A stretch of 16,106 bases of DNA from Propionibacterium sp. GTDB taxonomy: Bacteria; Actinomycetota; Actinomycetes; Propionibacteriales; Propionibacteriaceae. This document shows, one piece after another, positions 7,191 through 13,862 of this stretch. Under the pieces are notes generated by a model that was given only the letters and a program-made list of their open reading frames with translations, made no database searches and had not been told where the DNA came from. Numbering within the stretch: position 1 is the stretch's first letter; each line of letters opens with the position of its first letter. The DNA lies in NCBI GenBank assembly GCA_022837595.1, contig JALHFX010000045.1:1-16106 (forward strand), given 5' to 3'. A program made the position numbers and the translations under genes.

Positions 7191-7625
7191 TCATTGGTGG
7201 TGATGTTCGCTATTCCTCGGATCCTCGAAACCGTGGCCGATACCGGCTTCTCGCAGATAGTCGAGTAGCCCTTTGGTGAGCTCGACCGAGTCGAGTTCGT
7301 CGTGACTGAACCAGCGAGCATCCAATGCGTCGTCCCCGTGGCGCAACGTGCCTCCGATCACGGTAGCCACGAAGTCGTGGACGTCGAACTTGCGGCCGTC
7401 GGCTGTGGGCAGTTGTACGTGCAGCGCCTCACGAATGATCCTCAGGTGCAGACCGGTCTCCTCGAAGCCTTCGCGGATCGCCGCCTCTTGTGGGGTCTCG
7501 CCGGGCTCTAGTTTGCCGCCAGGGATAGTCCAACGGCCCTGCTGAGGAGCGTGACCTCGCTGGACGAGCAGGATCTGGTCCTGTTCGTTGATGATTATCA
7601 CTCCGGCAGCCGGAACAAGGTCCAT
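7191..7625 (-). CDS. Nudix hydrolase
   Basis: This 144-aa Nudix-family pyrophosphohydrolase cleaves a nucleoside diphosphate linked to another moiety, with Mg2+ held by the Nudix box. The box is complete: G37-x5-E43-x7-R51-E52-x2-E55-E56-x-G58, within PGGKLEPGE and REGFEETG. The N-terminus (LVPAAGVIIINEQDQILLVQRG) and WTIPGG give the typical fold. The substrate is not predictable; MutT-, ADP-ribose- or NADH-type activities are possible. The C-terminus ends in a short His stretch (EHHHQ). The start is ATG at 7625. It lacks a Shine-Dalgarno, but a TACACT box sits exactly 6 nt upstream, so the mRNA may be leaderless. It is divergent from the serine hydrolase gene. Confidence 0.9.
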   Translation of the reverse strand: MDLVPAAGVIIINEQDQILLVQRGHAPQQGRWTIPGGKLEPGETPQEAAIREGFEETGLHLRIIREALHVQLPTADGRKFDVHDFVATVIGGTLRHGDDALDARWFSHDELDSVELTKGLLDYLREAGIGHGFEDPRNSEHHHQ

Positions 7626-7631
7626 CTGGAC

Positions 7632-7652
7632 AGTGTATTCACACGGTATTCA
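7632..7652 (-). promoter_or_regulatory. -10 box of a probable leaderless promoter, with overlapping 7-bp repeats (Nudix gene)
   Basis: On the - strand TACACT (7637-7632) is followed by GTCCAG and the ATG. Transcription would therefore start at about the A of the start codon. GTATTCA appears on the + strand at 7635-7641 and 7646-7652, exactly 11 bp apart, one copy overlapping the -10 box. This could be an operator. No convincing -35 box is seen. Confidence 0.35.
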
Positions 7653-7767
7653 TCAAGCCTTGGCACGTGAGGATCAGCTGGGCGAGAGCGGGCTTGGCCA
7701 TTTTTGGTCGGTTATGCAGATGGGGGTCGCTTCAGCTCTCGACTTGACACTCTGAAGAGGCAGACTG

Positions 7768-9060
7768 ATGCGACTACTCACCGGAAGGACGATGATGACT
7801 CGCAGCAGGCAATCGACGAATACTAGCTCCTACCAGACTCCCGGTGGACGGGGTTCTCGCCGTCGCAGGATTCGCGACGGGGTTGTGGCCATTCTGGCGG
7901 CCGGACTACTTGCCGCCTGCAGCAGCCAATCGGGATCAGCTACCTCCACTGACGCGAGCCCAACTAAAACGCCCCTGAACCAGGCGCAGTTGCGGTCCAC
8001 GGTCGAATCCACCATGGCTGAGCTGCTCGTGCCTGGGGCGGTGGTGCTGGTGCGCACCCCGGACTCCATATGGGTTGACGCCTTCGGGACGAGGCAGCTG
8101 GGCGTGGACGACCCGGTGAGCGTCAACGACCACTTCCGTATCGGGTCGAACACGAAGACCATGACCGGCACCGTCATGCTGCAACTGGTCGATGAAGGCC
8201 TGATCTCACTGGACGATCCGGTTTCGAAGTACCGACCCGATGTGCCGAATGGTGATGCCATCACCATCGAACAGCTTCTGGACATGCGCAGCGGATTGTT
8301 CAACTACTCCGAGCTGGAATCATTCAACGACATACTCGACAACGATCCCGCCCGCGTGTGGGACCCTGAAGAATTGGTCGCTCTGGGTCTGGCCGAACCC
8401 GTCTACTTTGCTCCGGGCGAGGGATTCCACTACTCCAACACCAACACCGTCCTCGCTGGGCTGATCATCGAACAGTTGACCGGCAACGAGCTTCGCGATG
8501 AATTCCAACAGCGGATCTTTGCACCGCTCGGGCTCGACCAAACCTCATTCCCCGCAATCGAGGATGCCAGCCTGCCCACTCCGTACCCCCACGGATACCT
8601 TTACGGCACGAACGTCCAAACCGAGCAAGACCCTGCGCTGCCCGCCGAAGAGCAAGCAGCAGCATCGGCAGGCACACTCCTGCCTACTGACGTCACGAAC
8701 ACGAACCCCTCGTGGGGTTGGGCTGCCGGAGCAGGCATCTCCACGGCCGTTGACCTGGCCAACTATGTGGAGGCACTCATAGACGGCGGCCTGCTGAGCC
8801 CCGAAACCCAACAGATGCGCCTTGACAGCATCCAGCCGTCCGATCCGTCCAATCCCACTAGTGCCGGCTATGGGATCGCTTTAGCGCAGTTCGGACCGAT
8901 GCTTGGACACGACGGTTCGCTCCCGGGATACCAGTCGTTCATGGGTCACGACCCCAACAGCGACACGACGCTGATCGTGCTCACCAACTTGCAGGCGGCA
9001 CCGGGTGGTGAGCAAGTGGCGAACGAGATCGCTCGCGCACTGATCGGAGAGCTCTACTAA
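7768..9060 (+). CDS. Secreted serine hydrolase lipoprotein (beta-lactamase/D-Ala-D-Ala carboxypeptidase-like family)
   Basis: This 430-aa protein of the penicillin-binding-protein-like (class C beta-lactamase fold) family is anchored outside the membrane. Residues 31-36 are basic and residues 39-50 hydrophobic, ending in the lipobox LLAAC with Cys51. The catalytic motifs are all present: SNTK (127-130, nucleophile Ser127 and Lys130), YSN (222-224) and HDG (381-383, the third motif in place of KTG). Many relatives are D,D-carboxypeptidases, D-amino-acid amidases or esterases; true beta-lactamase activity is not implied. The start is ATG at 7768 with AGAGG 7 nt upstream. ATG 7792 or 7795 after GGAAGG is also possible and would leave a more usual signal peptide. 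Confidence 0.88.
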   Translation: MRLLTGRTMMTRSRQSTNTSSYQTPGGRGSRRRRIRDGVVAILAAGLLAACSSQSGSATSTDASPTKTPLNQAQLRSTVESTMAELLVPGAVVLVRTPDSIWVDAFGTRQLGVDDPVSVNDHFRIGSNTKTMTGTVMLQLVDEGLISLDDPVSKYRPDVPNGDAITIEQLLDMRSGLFNYSELESFNDILDNDPARVWDPEELVALGLAEPVYFAPGEGFHYSNTNTVLAGLIIEQLTGNELRDEFQQRIFAPLGLDQTSFPAIEDASLPTPYPHGYLYGTNVQTEQDPALPAEEQAAASAGTLLPTDVTNTNPSWGWAAGAGISTAVDLANYVEALIDGGLLSPETQQMRLDSIQPSDPSNPTSAGYGIALAQFGPMLGHDGSLPGYQSFMGHDPNSDTTLIVLTNLQAAPGGEQVANEIARALIGELY

Positions 9061-9137
9061 GGCCGTGAGTGCAGCACAGTCGTCGGCTTTCGGCGTCCCG
9101 CAATGTGTAACGGGGCACGCGTAGGGCTCGCAACCTC

Positions 9138-9143
9138 TACGCT
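9138..9143 (+). promoter_or_regulatory. -10-like box six bases before the acyl-CoA synthetase ATG
   Basis: TACGCT (9138-9143) is followed by CAGTCC and ATG at 9150. There is no Shine-Dalgarno between, so transcription could begin at the start codon (leaderless mRNA). No -35 match is seen 17 bp upstream. Confidence 0.35.
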
Positions 9144-9149
9144 CAGTCC

Positions 9150-10871
9150 ATGAACTTTACGCCTCGAGCGGCCACGCCGGCGACCGACGCTGTGCGCAGC
9201 GCACGTGACTTCCTGCTCGACAACGTCTACGACTACGAGAAGGTGGTGCGGGAGTTCCGCTGGCCACAGCTGGACGACTTCAACTTCGCCATCGAATGGT
9301 TCGATGTCATCGCGGGGGAGCATCCCGATCGGGCCGCAGTGACGATCGTGGCATCCGATTTGGAGACCTCCAGCTGGTCATACGCTGAACTCGCAACCCG
9401 CTCCAACCAGGTTGCGAACTGGCTCACCTCCTTGGGGGTTCGCAGAGGCGACTCGATGATCGTGATGCTCAACAACACGATCGAGTTATGGGAGATCCTG
9501 CTCGGGCTGATGAAGGTCGGGGCGGTGGCGATCCCCACCTCCACCCTGGTTTCGGATGTCGATCTGGCCTGGCGTATCGAGACGGCCGACGCCCGCTTCG
9601 CTATTGCGCCCGACTCGTTGGCAACGCGCTTCGACCTGGTGCGCCCGGCTACCACCTTGATCAGTGTCGGCGAGAATCCCGTAGAGGGCTGGCATAACTA
9701 CGCCGACAGCAACGAGGCGGACGGTGACTTCACCCCTGATGGGCCGACACCGGCGGATTCGACATCGTTGCTCTACTTCACCTCGGGTACCACAGCCCAC
9801 CCCAAACTCGTGCGCCACACCCAGGTCAGCTATCCGGTCGGGCATCTTTCGACAATGTTCTGGCTAGGCGTCCGCCCAGGCGATGTGCACCTGAACATCA
9901 GTTCGCCCGGCTGGGGCAAGCATGCCTGGAGCAATTTCTTCAGCCCGTTCTTGGCGCAGGCGACGGTTTTCATCTTCAACTACGAGCGTTTCAATGCCGA
10001 GATGCTGATGAAGGTGATGGAATCCCACCAGGTCTCTTCGTTCTGCGCGCCCCCGACGGTCTGGCGGATGCTGATTCAGGCCGATCTGACGCATCTGTCC
10101 CATCCACCGCGCGAACTGGTCGGGGCAGGGGAGGCGCTCAACCCCGAAGTGATCAACAAGGTCCGGGCCGCTTGGCACAACACGATCCGCGACGGATACG
10201 GCCAAACGGAGATGACCTGCTGCGTCGGCAACTCGCCTGGACAGTCGGTCCGCATCGGCGCGATGGGCCGACCGATGCCGGGCTACGCAGTGGTGCTGAA
10301 GGATCCGGCCACCGACGACCTGATCGAGGGTGCCGGCGAGGGGGAGATCTGCATCGACTTGTCGGTCTCCCATCTGGGGCTGATGGGTGGCTACCACGGT
10401 GCGGACGATCTGACCGCCGAAGCCTGGCGTGGCGGCTACCATCACACAGGCGACATCGGGATCCGGGATGCCGACGGCTACATCACCTATGTCGGGCGGG
10501 CAGACGACGTCTTCAAGGCGTCGGATTATAAGATCAGCCCCTTCGAGCTGGAGAGTGCGCTGATCTTGCATGCCTCGGTCGTCGAGTGCGCGGTCGTCCC
10601 TTCTCCGAACGGGGTTCGGGGCGCTGTTCCGAAGGCATATATCTGCCTGGCAGAGGGCCATCAGCCCGGCGATGATACAGCGGCGGCAGTCTTCGAGCAC
10701 TGCCGTGAACAGCTCAACGCGTACCAATATGTGCGAATCATCGAGTTTGTTGACCATCTTCCCAAGACGATATCCAGTAAAATCCGGCGCGTTGAACTCC
10801 GTAATCTCGAGGCCGAACGGGTGGCAGCAGGTAACAACGACGGACAGTACTACTACCGCGATTTCCGTTGA
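9150..10871 (+). CDS. AMP-forming acyl-CoA synthetase (ANL superfamily, ACSM-like)
   Basis: This 573-aa enzyme activates a carboxylic acid with ATP to an acyl-adenylate and transfers it to CoA in the cytoplasm. Motifs in order are P-loop YFTSGTTAHPK (209-219), SPGWGKHAWSNFF (252-264), GYGQTE (349-354), HTGD (432-435), GRADDVFKASDYKISPFELE (449-468) and the C-terminal lysine in KTISSKIRR (Lys544). Overall it resembles medium-chain (ACSM) or acetyl-CoA synthetase-like enzymes. Two usual glycines are changed: P-loop GTTG is GTTA, and the C-terminal SGK is SSK. Both look like subgroup features because all other motifs are intact. The acid substrate is unknown. ATG 9150 gives a natural N-terminus but has no Shine-Dalgarno. 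It ends convergent to the kinase gene. Confidence 0.9.
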   Translation: MNFTPRAATPATDAVRSARDFLLDNVYDYEKVVREFRWPQLDDFNFAIEWFDVIAGEHPDRAAVTIVASDLETSSWSYAELATRSNQVANWLTSLGVRRGDSMIVMLNNTIELWEILLGLMKVGAVAIPTSTLVSDVDLAWRIETADARFAIAPDSLATRFDLVRPATTLISVGENPVEGWHNYADSNEADGDFTPDGPTPADSTSLLYFTSGTTAHPKLVRHTQVSYPVGHLSTMFWLGVRPGDVHLNISSPGWGKHAWSNFFSPFLAQATVFIFNYERFNAEMLMKVMESHQVSSFCAPPTVWRMLIQADLTHLSHPPRELVGAGEALNPEVINKVRAAWHNTIRDGYGQTEMTCCVGNSPGQSVRIGAMGRPMPGYAVVLKDPATDDLIEGAGEGEICIDLSVSHLGLMGGYHGADDLTAEAWRGGYHHTGDIGIRDADGYITYVGRADDVFKASDYKISPFELESALILHASVVECAVVPSPNGVRGAVPKAYICLAEGHQPGDDTAAAVFEHCREQLNAYQYVRIIEFVDHLPKTISSKIRRVELRNLEAERVAAGNNDGQYYYRDFR

Positions 10872-10873
10872 AA

Positions 10874-10899
10874 CCGGGTGGGTCGACTAACCCGACCGG
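10874..10899 (+). terminator. Candidate terminator after the acyl-CoA synthetase gene
   Basis: CCGGGTGGGT (10874-10883) pairs with ACCCGACCGG (10890-10899) around a 6-nt loop. The 10-bp stem has one G-A mismatch and one G-U pair and starts 3 nt after the stop. The following bases are only mildly T-rich. Confidence 0.45.
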
Positions 10900-10971
10900 C
10901 GATCAGGTTGTTTAGGTGGGATCTAAGGTCGGTGTGGCCTTGCGGTGTGACCGTGGGCGAAGTCTCGTCCG

Positions 10972-11000
10972 TCCTTGCCTCGGCCTCGGCCTCGCAAGGA
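10972..11000 (-). terminator. Inverted repeat after the histidine kinase stop
   Basis: TCCTTGC (10972-10978) and GCAAGGA (10994-11000) form a perfect 7-bp stem enclosing a short CTCGGC tandem repeat, 17 bp past the kinase stop. No T-run follows on the - strand. Position in a convergent gap is the main argument. Confidence 0.3.
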
Positions 11001-11016
11001 AGGCAGCAGGAAGGTC

Positions 11017-12153
11017 CTAGATAGGGAGCCGCACTATGAAGGTAGCGCCTTGACCGAGCCCGCCGGATTCGCATGTGATGCTGCCGTCATGGGCTTCGAC
11101 ATAGTGTTTCGCGATCGTTAATCCGATACCGGAGCCCGGCTCACGGCCGCGGGTGCGCCGGCCGGGCACCCGGTAGAAGCGCTCGAAGACGCGCTCCAGG
11201 TCGGATGCTGCGAGGCCCTCACCCGTATCGGATACCCGGACGATGGCTTGGGCGCCATGCTGACTGCAGGTCACAGAAATCCGACCGCCGGCCGGGGTGG
11301 CGCGAATGGCGTTGCCCACCAGATTGGTCACCACCTGCGCGATCCGGTCTGCGTCCACCGCGATCTTGACGCCATCGGCCGATACGCACACTAGCTCGAT
11401 GCCGGCATCGTCGGTTTGCGGACGCAGCCGCTCGACCGCGCTGCTGACCAGCTGGCCAAGGTCGACCGGTTGCAGGTCAAGGCTCACCCGACCTTCCTCG
11501 GCGCGAGACAGCTGGCTTAGATCGTCCGCCAACCGGTGCAGTCGCCTGGATTCGGCTGCGACAACGGCCAGATTCTCACCACTGGCGGGTAGCACGCCGT
11601 CGATCATCGCCTCCACCTGCCCATCGATCACCGTCAGCGGGGTGCGCATCTCATGACCAACCTCACCGAGTAGTCGGACGCGCCGTGCCTCGGTCGCGGA
11701 GAGCTGCTCGGCCATGGAGGCGACGTCATCGGCCAGCTGCCCAAGCTCAGCAGTCTTTGGCCGAGGTAATTTGGTGCCGTAATCGCCAGAGGCAACCCGC
11801 TGGGTGGCCACCCGAATAGCGTCCACCGGCTTCAGCACCCTACGGGCGGCGAGCACGCCCAACAGGACAGCAGCCACGATCCCTACCACCACGCCCCATA
11901 GCAGTGCTGATTGCAGCGCCGAAAGCACCTCCGGACGCAGTGCCCCCAAGCCGCTGCCCTCACCGCGACCATGGCCCGGCCCGGAGCCGCCTTTCATCTG
12001 GCCGGTGCCGGTTCCCATGGTGTCGAACAGGCGTGGAGCGAGAGCCACGACGAGCACCGCGGTGGTGAGCAGGGAGGCCACTCCGACCAGGACGTGCGAG
12101 AGGACCAGTTGGACGCTCAGCCGTCGCAACGGGCCTTTCTTCACTGAGCTCAT
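11017..12153 (-). CDS. Sensor histidine kinase (OmpR-partner type)
   Basis: This 378-aa membrane kinase autophosphorylates and passes phosphate to the adjacent regulator. The layout is TM1 (about 18-43), a short extracellular loop (44-82), TM2 (about 83-103), HAMP (about 104-157), then HisKA with H-box GEVGHEMRTPL (His167). The ATPase domain has N-box NLVGNAIRATP (Asn277, Asn281), DTGEG (309-313), FERFYR (323-328) and GSGIGLTIAK (340-349). The loop is too small for a PAS or Cache domain. Residues 46-70 are a Gly-rich run with Met46, Met53 and His61, which could bind metal ions or sense envelope state. The start is ATG 12153, overlapping the regulator stop as ATGA, with AGGAG 6 nt upstream. 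It is co-transcribed with the regulator. Confidence 0.93.
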   Translation of the reverse strand: MSSVKKGPLRRLSVQLVLSHVLVGVASLLTTAVLVVALAPRLFDTMGTGTGQMKGGSGPGHGRGEGSGLGALRPEVLSALQSALLWGVVVGIVAAVLLGVLAARRVLKPVDAIRVATQRVASGDYGTKLPRPKTAELGQLADDVASMAEQLSATEARRVRLLGEVGHEMRTPLTVIDGQVEAMIDGVLPASGENLAVVAAESRRLHRLADDLSQLSRAEEGRVSLDLQPVDLGQLVSSAVERLRPQTDDAGIELVCVSADGVKIAVDADRIAQVVTNLVGNAIRATPAGGRISVTCSQHGAQAIVRVSDTGEGLAASDLERVFERFYRVPGRRTRGREPGSGIGLTIAKHYVEAHDGSITCESGGLGQGATFIVRLPI

Positions 12154-12872
12154 GAAGGGCTCCTGGAGGGCAGGAACTTGTAGCCGACCCCGCGCACAGT
12201 TGCGATATAGGTCGGATCGAGAGGATCGTCGCCCAACGCTTTGCGCATCGTCCGGATGTGCACATCGACGACGCGTTCATCACCGTAAAAGTCGTAGCCC
12301 CAGACCTTTTCGAGTAGCTGAGCGCGGGACAAGACGCGACCCGGACTGGCGGCCAGCGCCGCGAGTAGGTCGAAGTCGAGCGCGGACAGTTCGATAGGTG
12401 TGCCGGCCAGCCGGACCGCGCGGGCCGCCAAGTCGATCCGCAGGTCACCGATCGTCATGACATCGTCATCTGCGGCCCGGGCAGCGGTGTCGATCCGGCG
12501 AAAGACCGCCTTAACCCGGGCGACCACCTCACGGACGCTGAACGGTTTGGTGATGTAGTCGTCGGCGCCCACAGTCAGGCCCACCAATTTGTCGGTCTCT
12601 TCAGTGCGGGCCGTCACCAGTATCACGTACACTTGCGAGTTGCGTCGTAGCTGGCTGAGCACCTCAAGCCCGTCAATGTCGGGTAACCCGATATCGAGTA
12701 GCACCAGGTCGATCGCCTGCGCATGGGCTGGATCGCCGCGCATGCCGAGTTGGCGCAGTGCGGACGCACCGCAGTCCGCTTCCAACACGTGATAACCATC
12801 GGCAGTAAGGTACTCGCGAAGTAGTTTTCGGATCTGCGGCTCGTCATCGACGACTAGGACGGTTCGGGCCAT
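12150..12872 (-). CDS. OmpR/PhoB-family response regulator
   Basis: This 240-aa DNA-binding regulator has a receiver domain (2-118) with acidic pair Asp9/Asp10, phosphoacceptor Asp60 in LVLLDIGLPDIDG, Thr88 and Lys109 (YITKPF). The winged-helix effector domain (about 140-235) reads LSALDFDLLAALAASPG, VLSRAQLLEKVWGYDF, VVDVHIRTMRKAL and IATVRGVGYKF, diagnostic of the OmpR class. Start MARTVLVVDDEP at 12872 was chosen over the in-frame upstream ATG at 12914 because receivers begin with this strand. Upstream, GGGG lies very close to the ATG, while CACAAT sits exactly 6 nt before it, so the transcript may be leaderless. It is divergent from the DUF2202 gene and shares a regulatory region with it. 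Confidence 0.93.
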   Translation of the reverse strand: MARTVLVVDDEPQIRKLLREYLTADGYHVLEADCGASALRQLGMRGDPAHAQAIDLVLLDIGLPDIDGLEVLSQLRRNSQVYVILVTARTEETDKLVGLTVGADDYITKPFSVREVVARVKAVFRRIDTAARAADDDVMTIGDLRIDLAARAVRLAGTPIELSALDFDLLAALAASPGRVLSRAQLLEKVWGYDFYGDERVVDVHIRTMRKALGDDPLDPTYIATVRGVGYKFLPSRSPS

Positions 12873-12930
12873 GTCCCCATTGTGGTGTCGCGGAACGCTT
12901 AGACAGAGTGTCATGGCGATTTAGTGCAAG

Positions 12931-12970
12931 GCTTCACGCAAGCTTCATGGTTGTCTCCCGATGGGCTTCA
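12931..12970 (+). promoter_or_regulatory. Candidate response-regulator operator: GCTTCA direct repeats
   Basis: GCTTCA occurs at 12931-12936, 12942-12947 and 12965-12970. The first two are 11 bp apart start to start (GCTTCAcgcaaGCTTCA) and the third is 23 bp further on, so all three lie on about the same helix face. Tandem direct repeats with an 11-bp period are the usual binding pattern of OmpR/PhoB dimers. The site lies between the divergent regulator and DUF2202 genes. The third copy overlaps a possible -35 box (TTCACA, 12967-12972). Confidence 0.5.
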
Positions 12971-12995
12971 CAATCCGGGCATTAACTGGTTGCAT
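12967..12995 (+). promoter_or_regulatory. Possible promoter of the DUF2202 gene
   Basis: TTCACA (12967-12972, five of six bases of the -35 consensus), a 17-nt spacer and TTGCAT (12990-12995, a poor -10). A weak -10 with an operator copy on the -35 would fit an activated promoter. The implied start near 13002 falls inside a hairpin at 12996-13013, so either the promoter or the RNA hairpin reading must be wrong. Confidence 0.25.
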
Positions 12996-13013
12996 CGGCC
13001 GGAAGACCGGCCG
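12996..13013. repeat. Perfect 7-bp GC inverted repeat upstream of the DUF2202 gene
   Basis: CGGCCGG (12996-13002), loop AAGA, CCGGCCG (13007-13013). It ends 9 nt before the GGAGG ribosome site. It could be a 5' leader stem-loop affecting mRNA stability or translation, or a second protein-binding palindrome. Confidence 0.45.
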
Positions 13014-13034
13014 CAAGAACCCGGAGGAACAATC

Positions 13035-13742
13035 ATGAAAACCACCACCCGGATCTTTGCGCTTGCGGTGGCGGGTGTCGCAGCGTTGAGCTTGACGACC
13101 CTGCCGATGGCAGTCGCGGACGATGGCAGATTGAACGATGCTGAGGTTGCAAATCTGGTCTTCAGCCGCGAAGAGGAGCGGCTCGCGCGCGATCTTTATC
13201 AGGCCTTTGCTGATCAGTACGCCGGGGCGCGTCCGTTCTCGAAGATCGCCGAGGCAGAACAGCGCCATTTCGATGCTGTGGGGAACCTGCTCATCGCCTA
13301 CGACATCGCCGATCCGTCGGATGGGGCCGCCGCTGGCAGCTATTCGGACGCCACATTGCAGGGGTTATACGACCAGTGGTACGCCCAGGGTATGCAGTCG
13401 TTGCCGGATGCCTACCAGGTTGGCATTGACTTGGAGAAGCGCGATATCGCTGATCTCGAGGCCGGGCTATCAACCACTCAGACCGCCGAGGTGCGGACGG
13501 TTCTGGAGAACCTTCTGAATGGTTCGGAGAACCATTTGGCTGCCTATGAGCGGGCTGCCAGTGGCCGGGGTGGTGAAGGTCAAGGAATGAAGAGCCGCCA
13601 AGGCGGCAACGTCCAGCAGCGGCACCAGAGGTGCGATGGCTCCTGCGACGGTACCGGCCCGGACGCCCGACACGGCGTGGGGAACGCGGCTGCCGAGGGA
13701 ACCGGCCCGCGCGCTGGCCACGGTGCTTGCCGCCACGCCTAG
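13035..13742 (+). CDS. Exported DUF2202 (ferritin-like) protein with His/Cys-rich tail
   Basis: This 235-aa protein has a Sec signal peptide (MKTTTRIFALAVAGVAALSL onwards, likely cleaved after the AVA at 26-28). It then carries a DUF2202 domain (about 32-175), a ferritin-like helical bundle of unknown biochemical role. Conserved parts are LVFSREEERLARDLY (41-55), FSKIAEAEQRHFDAV (68-82), YDQWYAQG, DLEKRDIADLE and NGSENHLAAYE. Glu46-48, Glu75, His78, Glu134, Glu165 and His167 are potential metal ligands. The last 60 residues are Gly-rich with Cys200, Cys204 and Cys232 and His197, His213, His229 and His234, a plausible metal-binding tail. The start is ATG 13035 with GGAGG 7 nt upstream; the frame is open upstream but without signal-peptide character. 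It is divergent from the two-component genes, which probably control it. Confidence 0.85.
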   Translation: MKTTTRIFALAVAGVAALSLTTLPMAVADDGRLNDAEVANLVFSREEERLARDLYQAFADQYAGARPFSKIAEAEQRHFDAVGNLLIAYDIADPSDGAAAGSYSDATLQGLYDQWYAQGMQSLPDAYQVGIDLEKRDIADLEAGLSTTQTAEVRTVLENLLNGSENHLAAYERAASGRGGEGQGMKSRQGGNVQQRHQRCDGSCDGTGPDARHGVGNAAAEGTGPRAGHGACRHA

Positions 13743-13794
13743 CTAGCCGTGCCGCCAATAGCAGGCTCTAACCCACAGGCACATGAAATCCGTT

Positions 13795-13820
13795 TTGACG
13801 GCCGATTTCGGAGCTATAGC
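13795..13820 (+). promoter_or_regulatory. Weak promoter candidate for the MHS transporter
   Basis: TTGACG (13795-13800), a 14-nt spacer and TATAGC (13815-13820). Both boxes are close to consensus but the spacer is shorter than the usual 16-18. It is placed sensibly before the AGGAGG ribosome site. Read-through from the DUF2202 gene is the alternative. Confidence 0.25.
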
Positions 13821-13850
13821 CCTCTTGGGGTTACCATCGATTGGTTCTCT

Positions 13851-13856
13851 AGGAGG
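13851..13856 (+). promoter_or_regulatory. Perfect Shine-Dalgarno AGGAGG deciding the transporter start
   Basis: AGGAGG at 13851-13856 is followed by six bases and then an in-frame ATC at 13863. No ATG, GTG or TTG lies in frame at normal spacing. The next in-frame standard starts are GTG 13749, upstream and without a ribosome site, and GTG 13902, 45 nt downstream. The ribosome site therefore points to a non-standard ATC start. Confidence 0.6.
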
Positions 13857-13862
13857 TTCACC

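Noticed and set aside
7744..7749. Consensus -35 hexamer TTGACA ahead of the serine hydrolase gene
   Set aside because: No -10-like hexamer occurs at 16-18 bp spacing, and the start codon falls almost where the -10 should be.
9864..10757. 297-codon frame antisense to the acyl-CoA synthetase
   Set aside because: No recognisable domains, and it lies wholly within a well-supported gene on the opposite strand.
10979..10995. CTCGGC tandem repeat
   Set aside because: Only two and a half copies; too short to be a meaningful repeat and explained by base composition inside a hairpin loop.
13749..13751. GTG as the start of the MHS transporter
   Set aside because: It has no Shine-Dalgarno and adds 38 residues unlike MHS N-termini, while a perfect AGGAGG lies downstream in front of ATC 13863.
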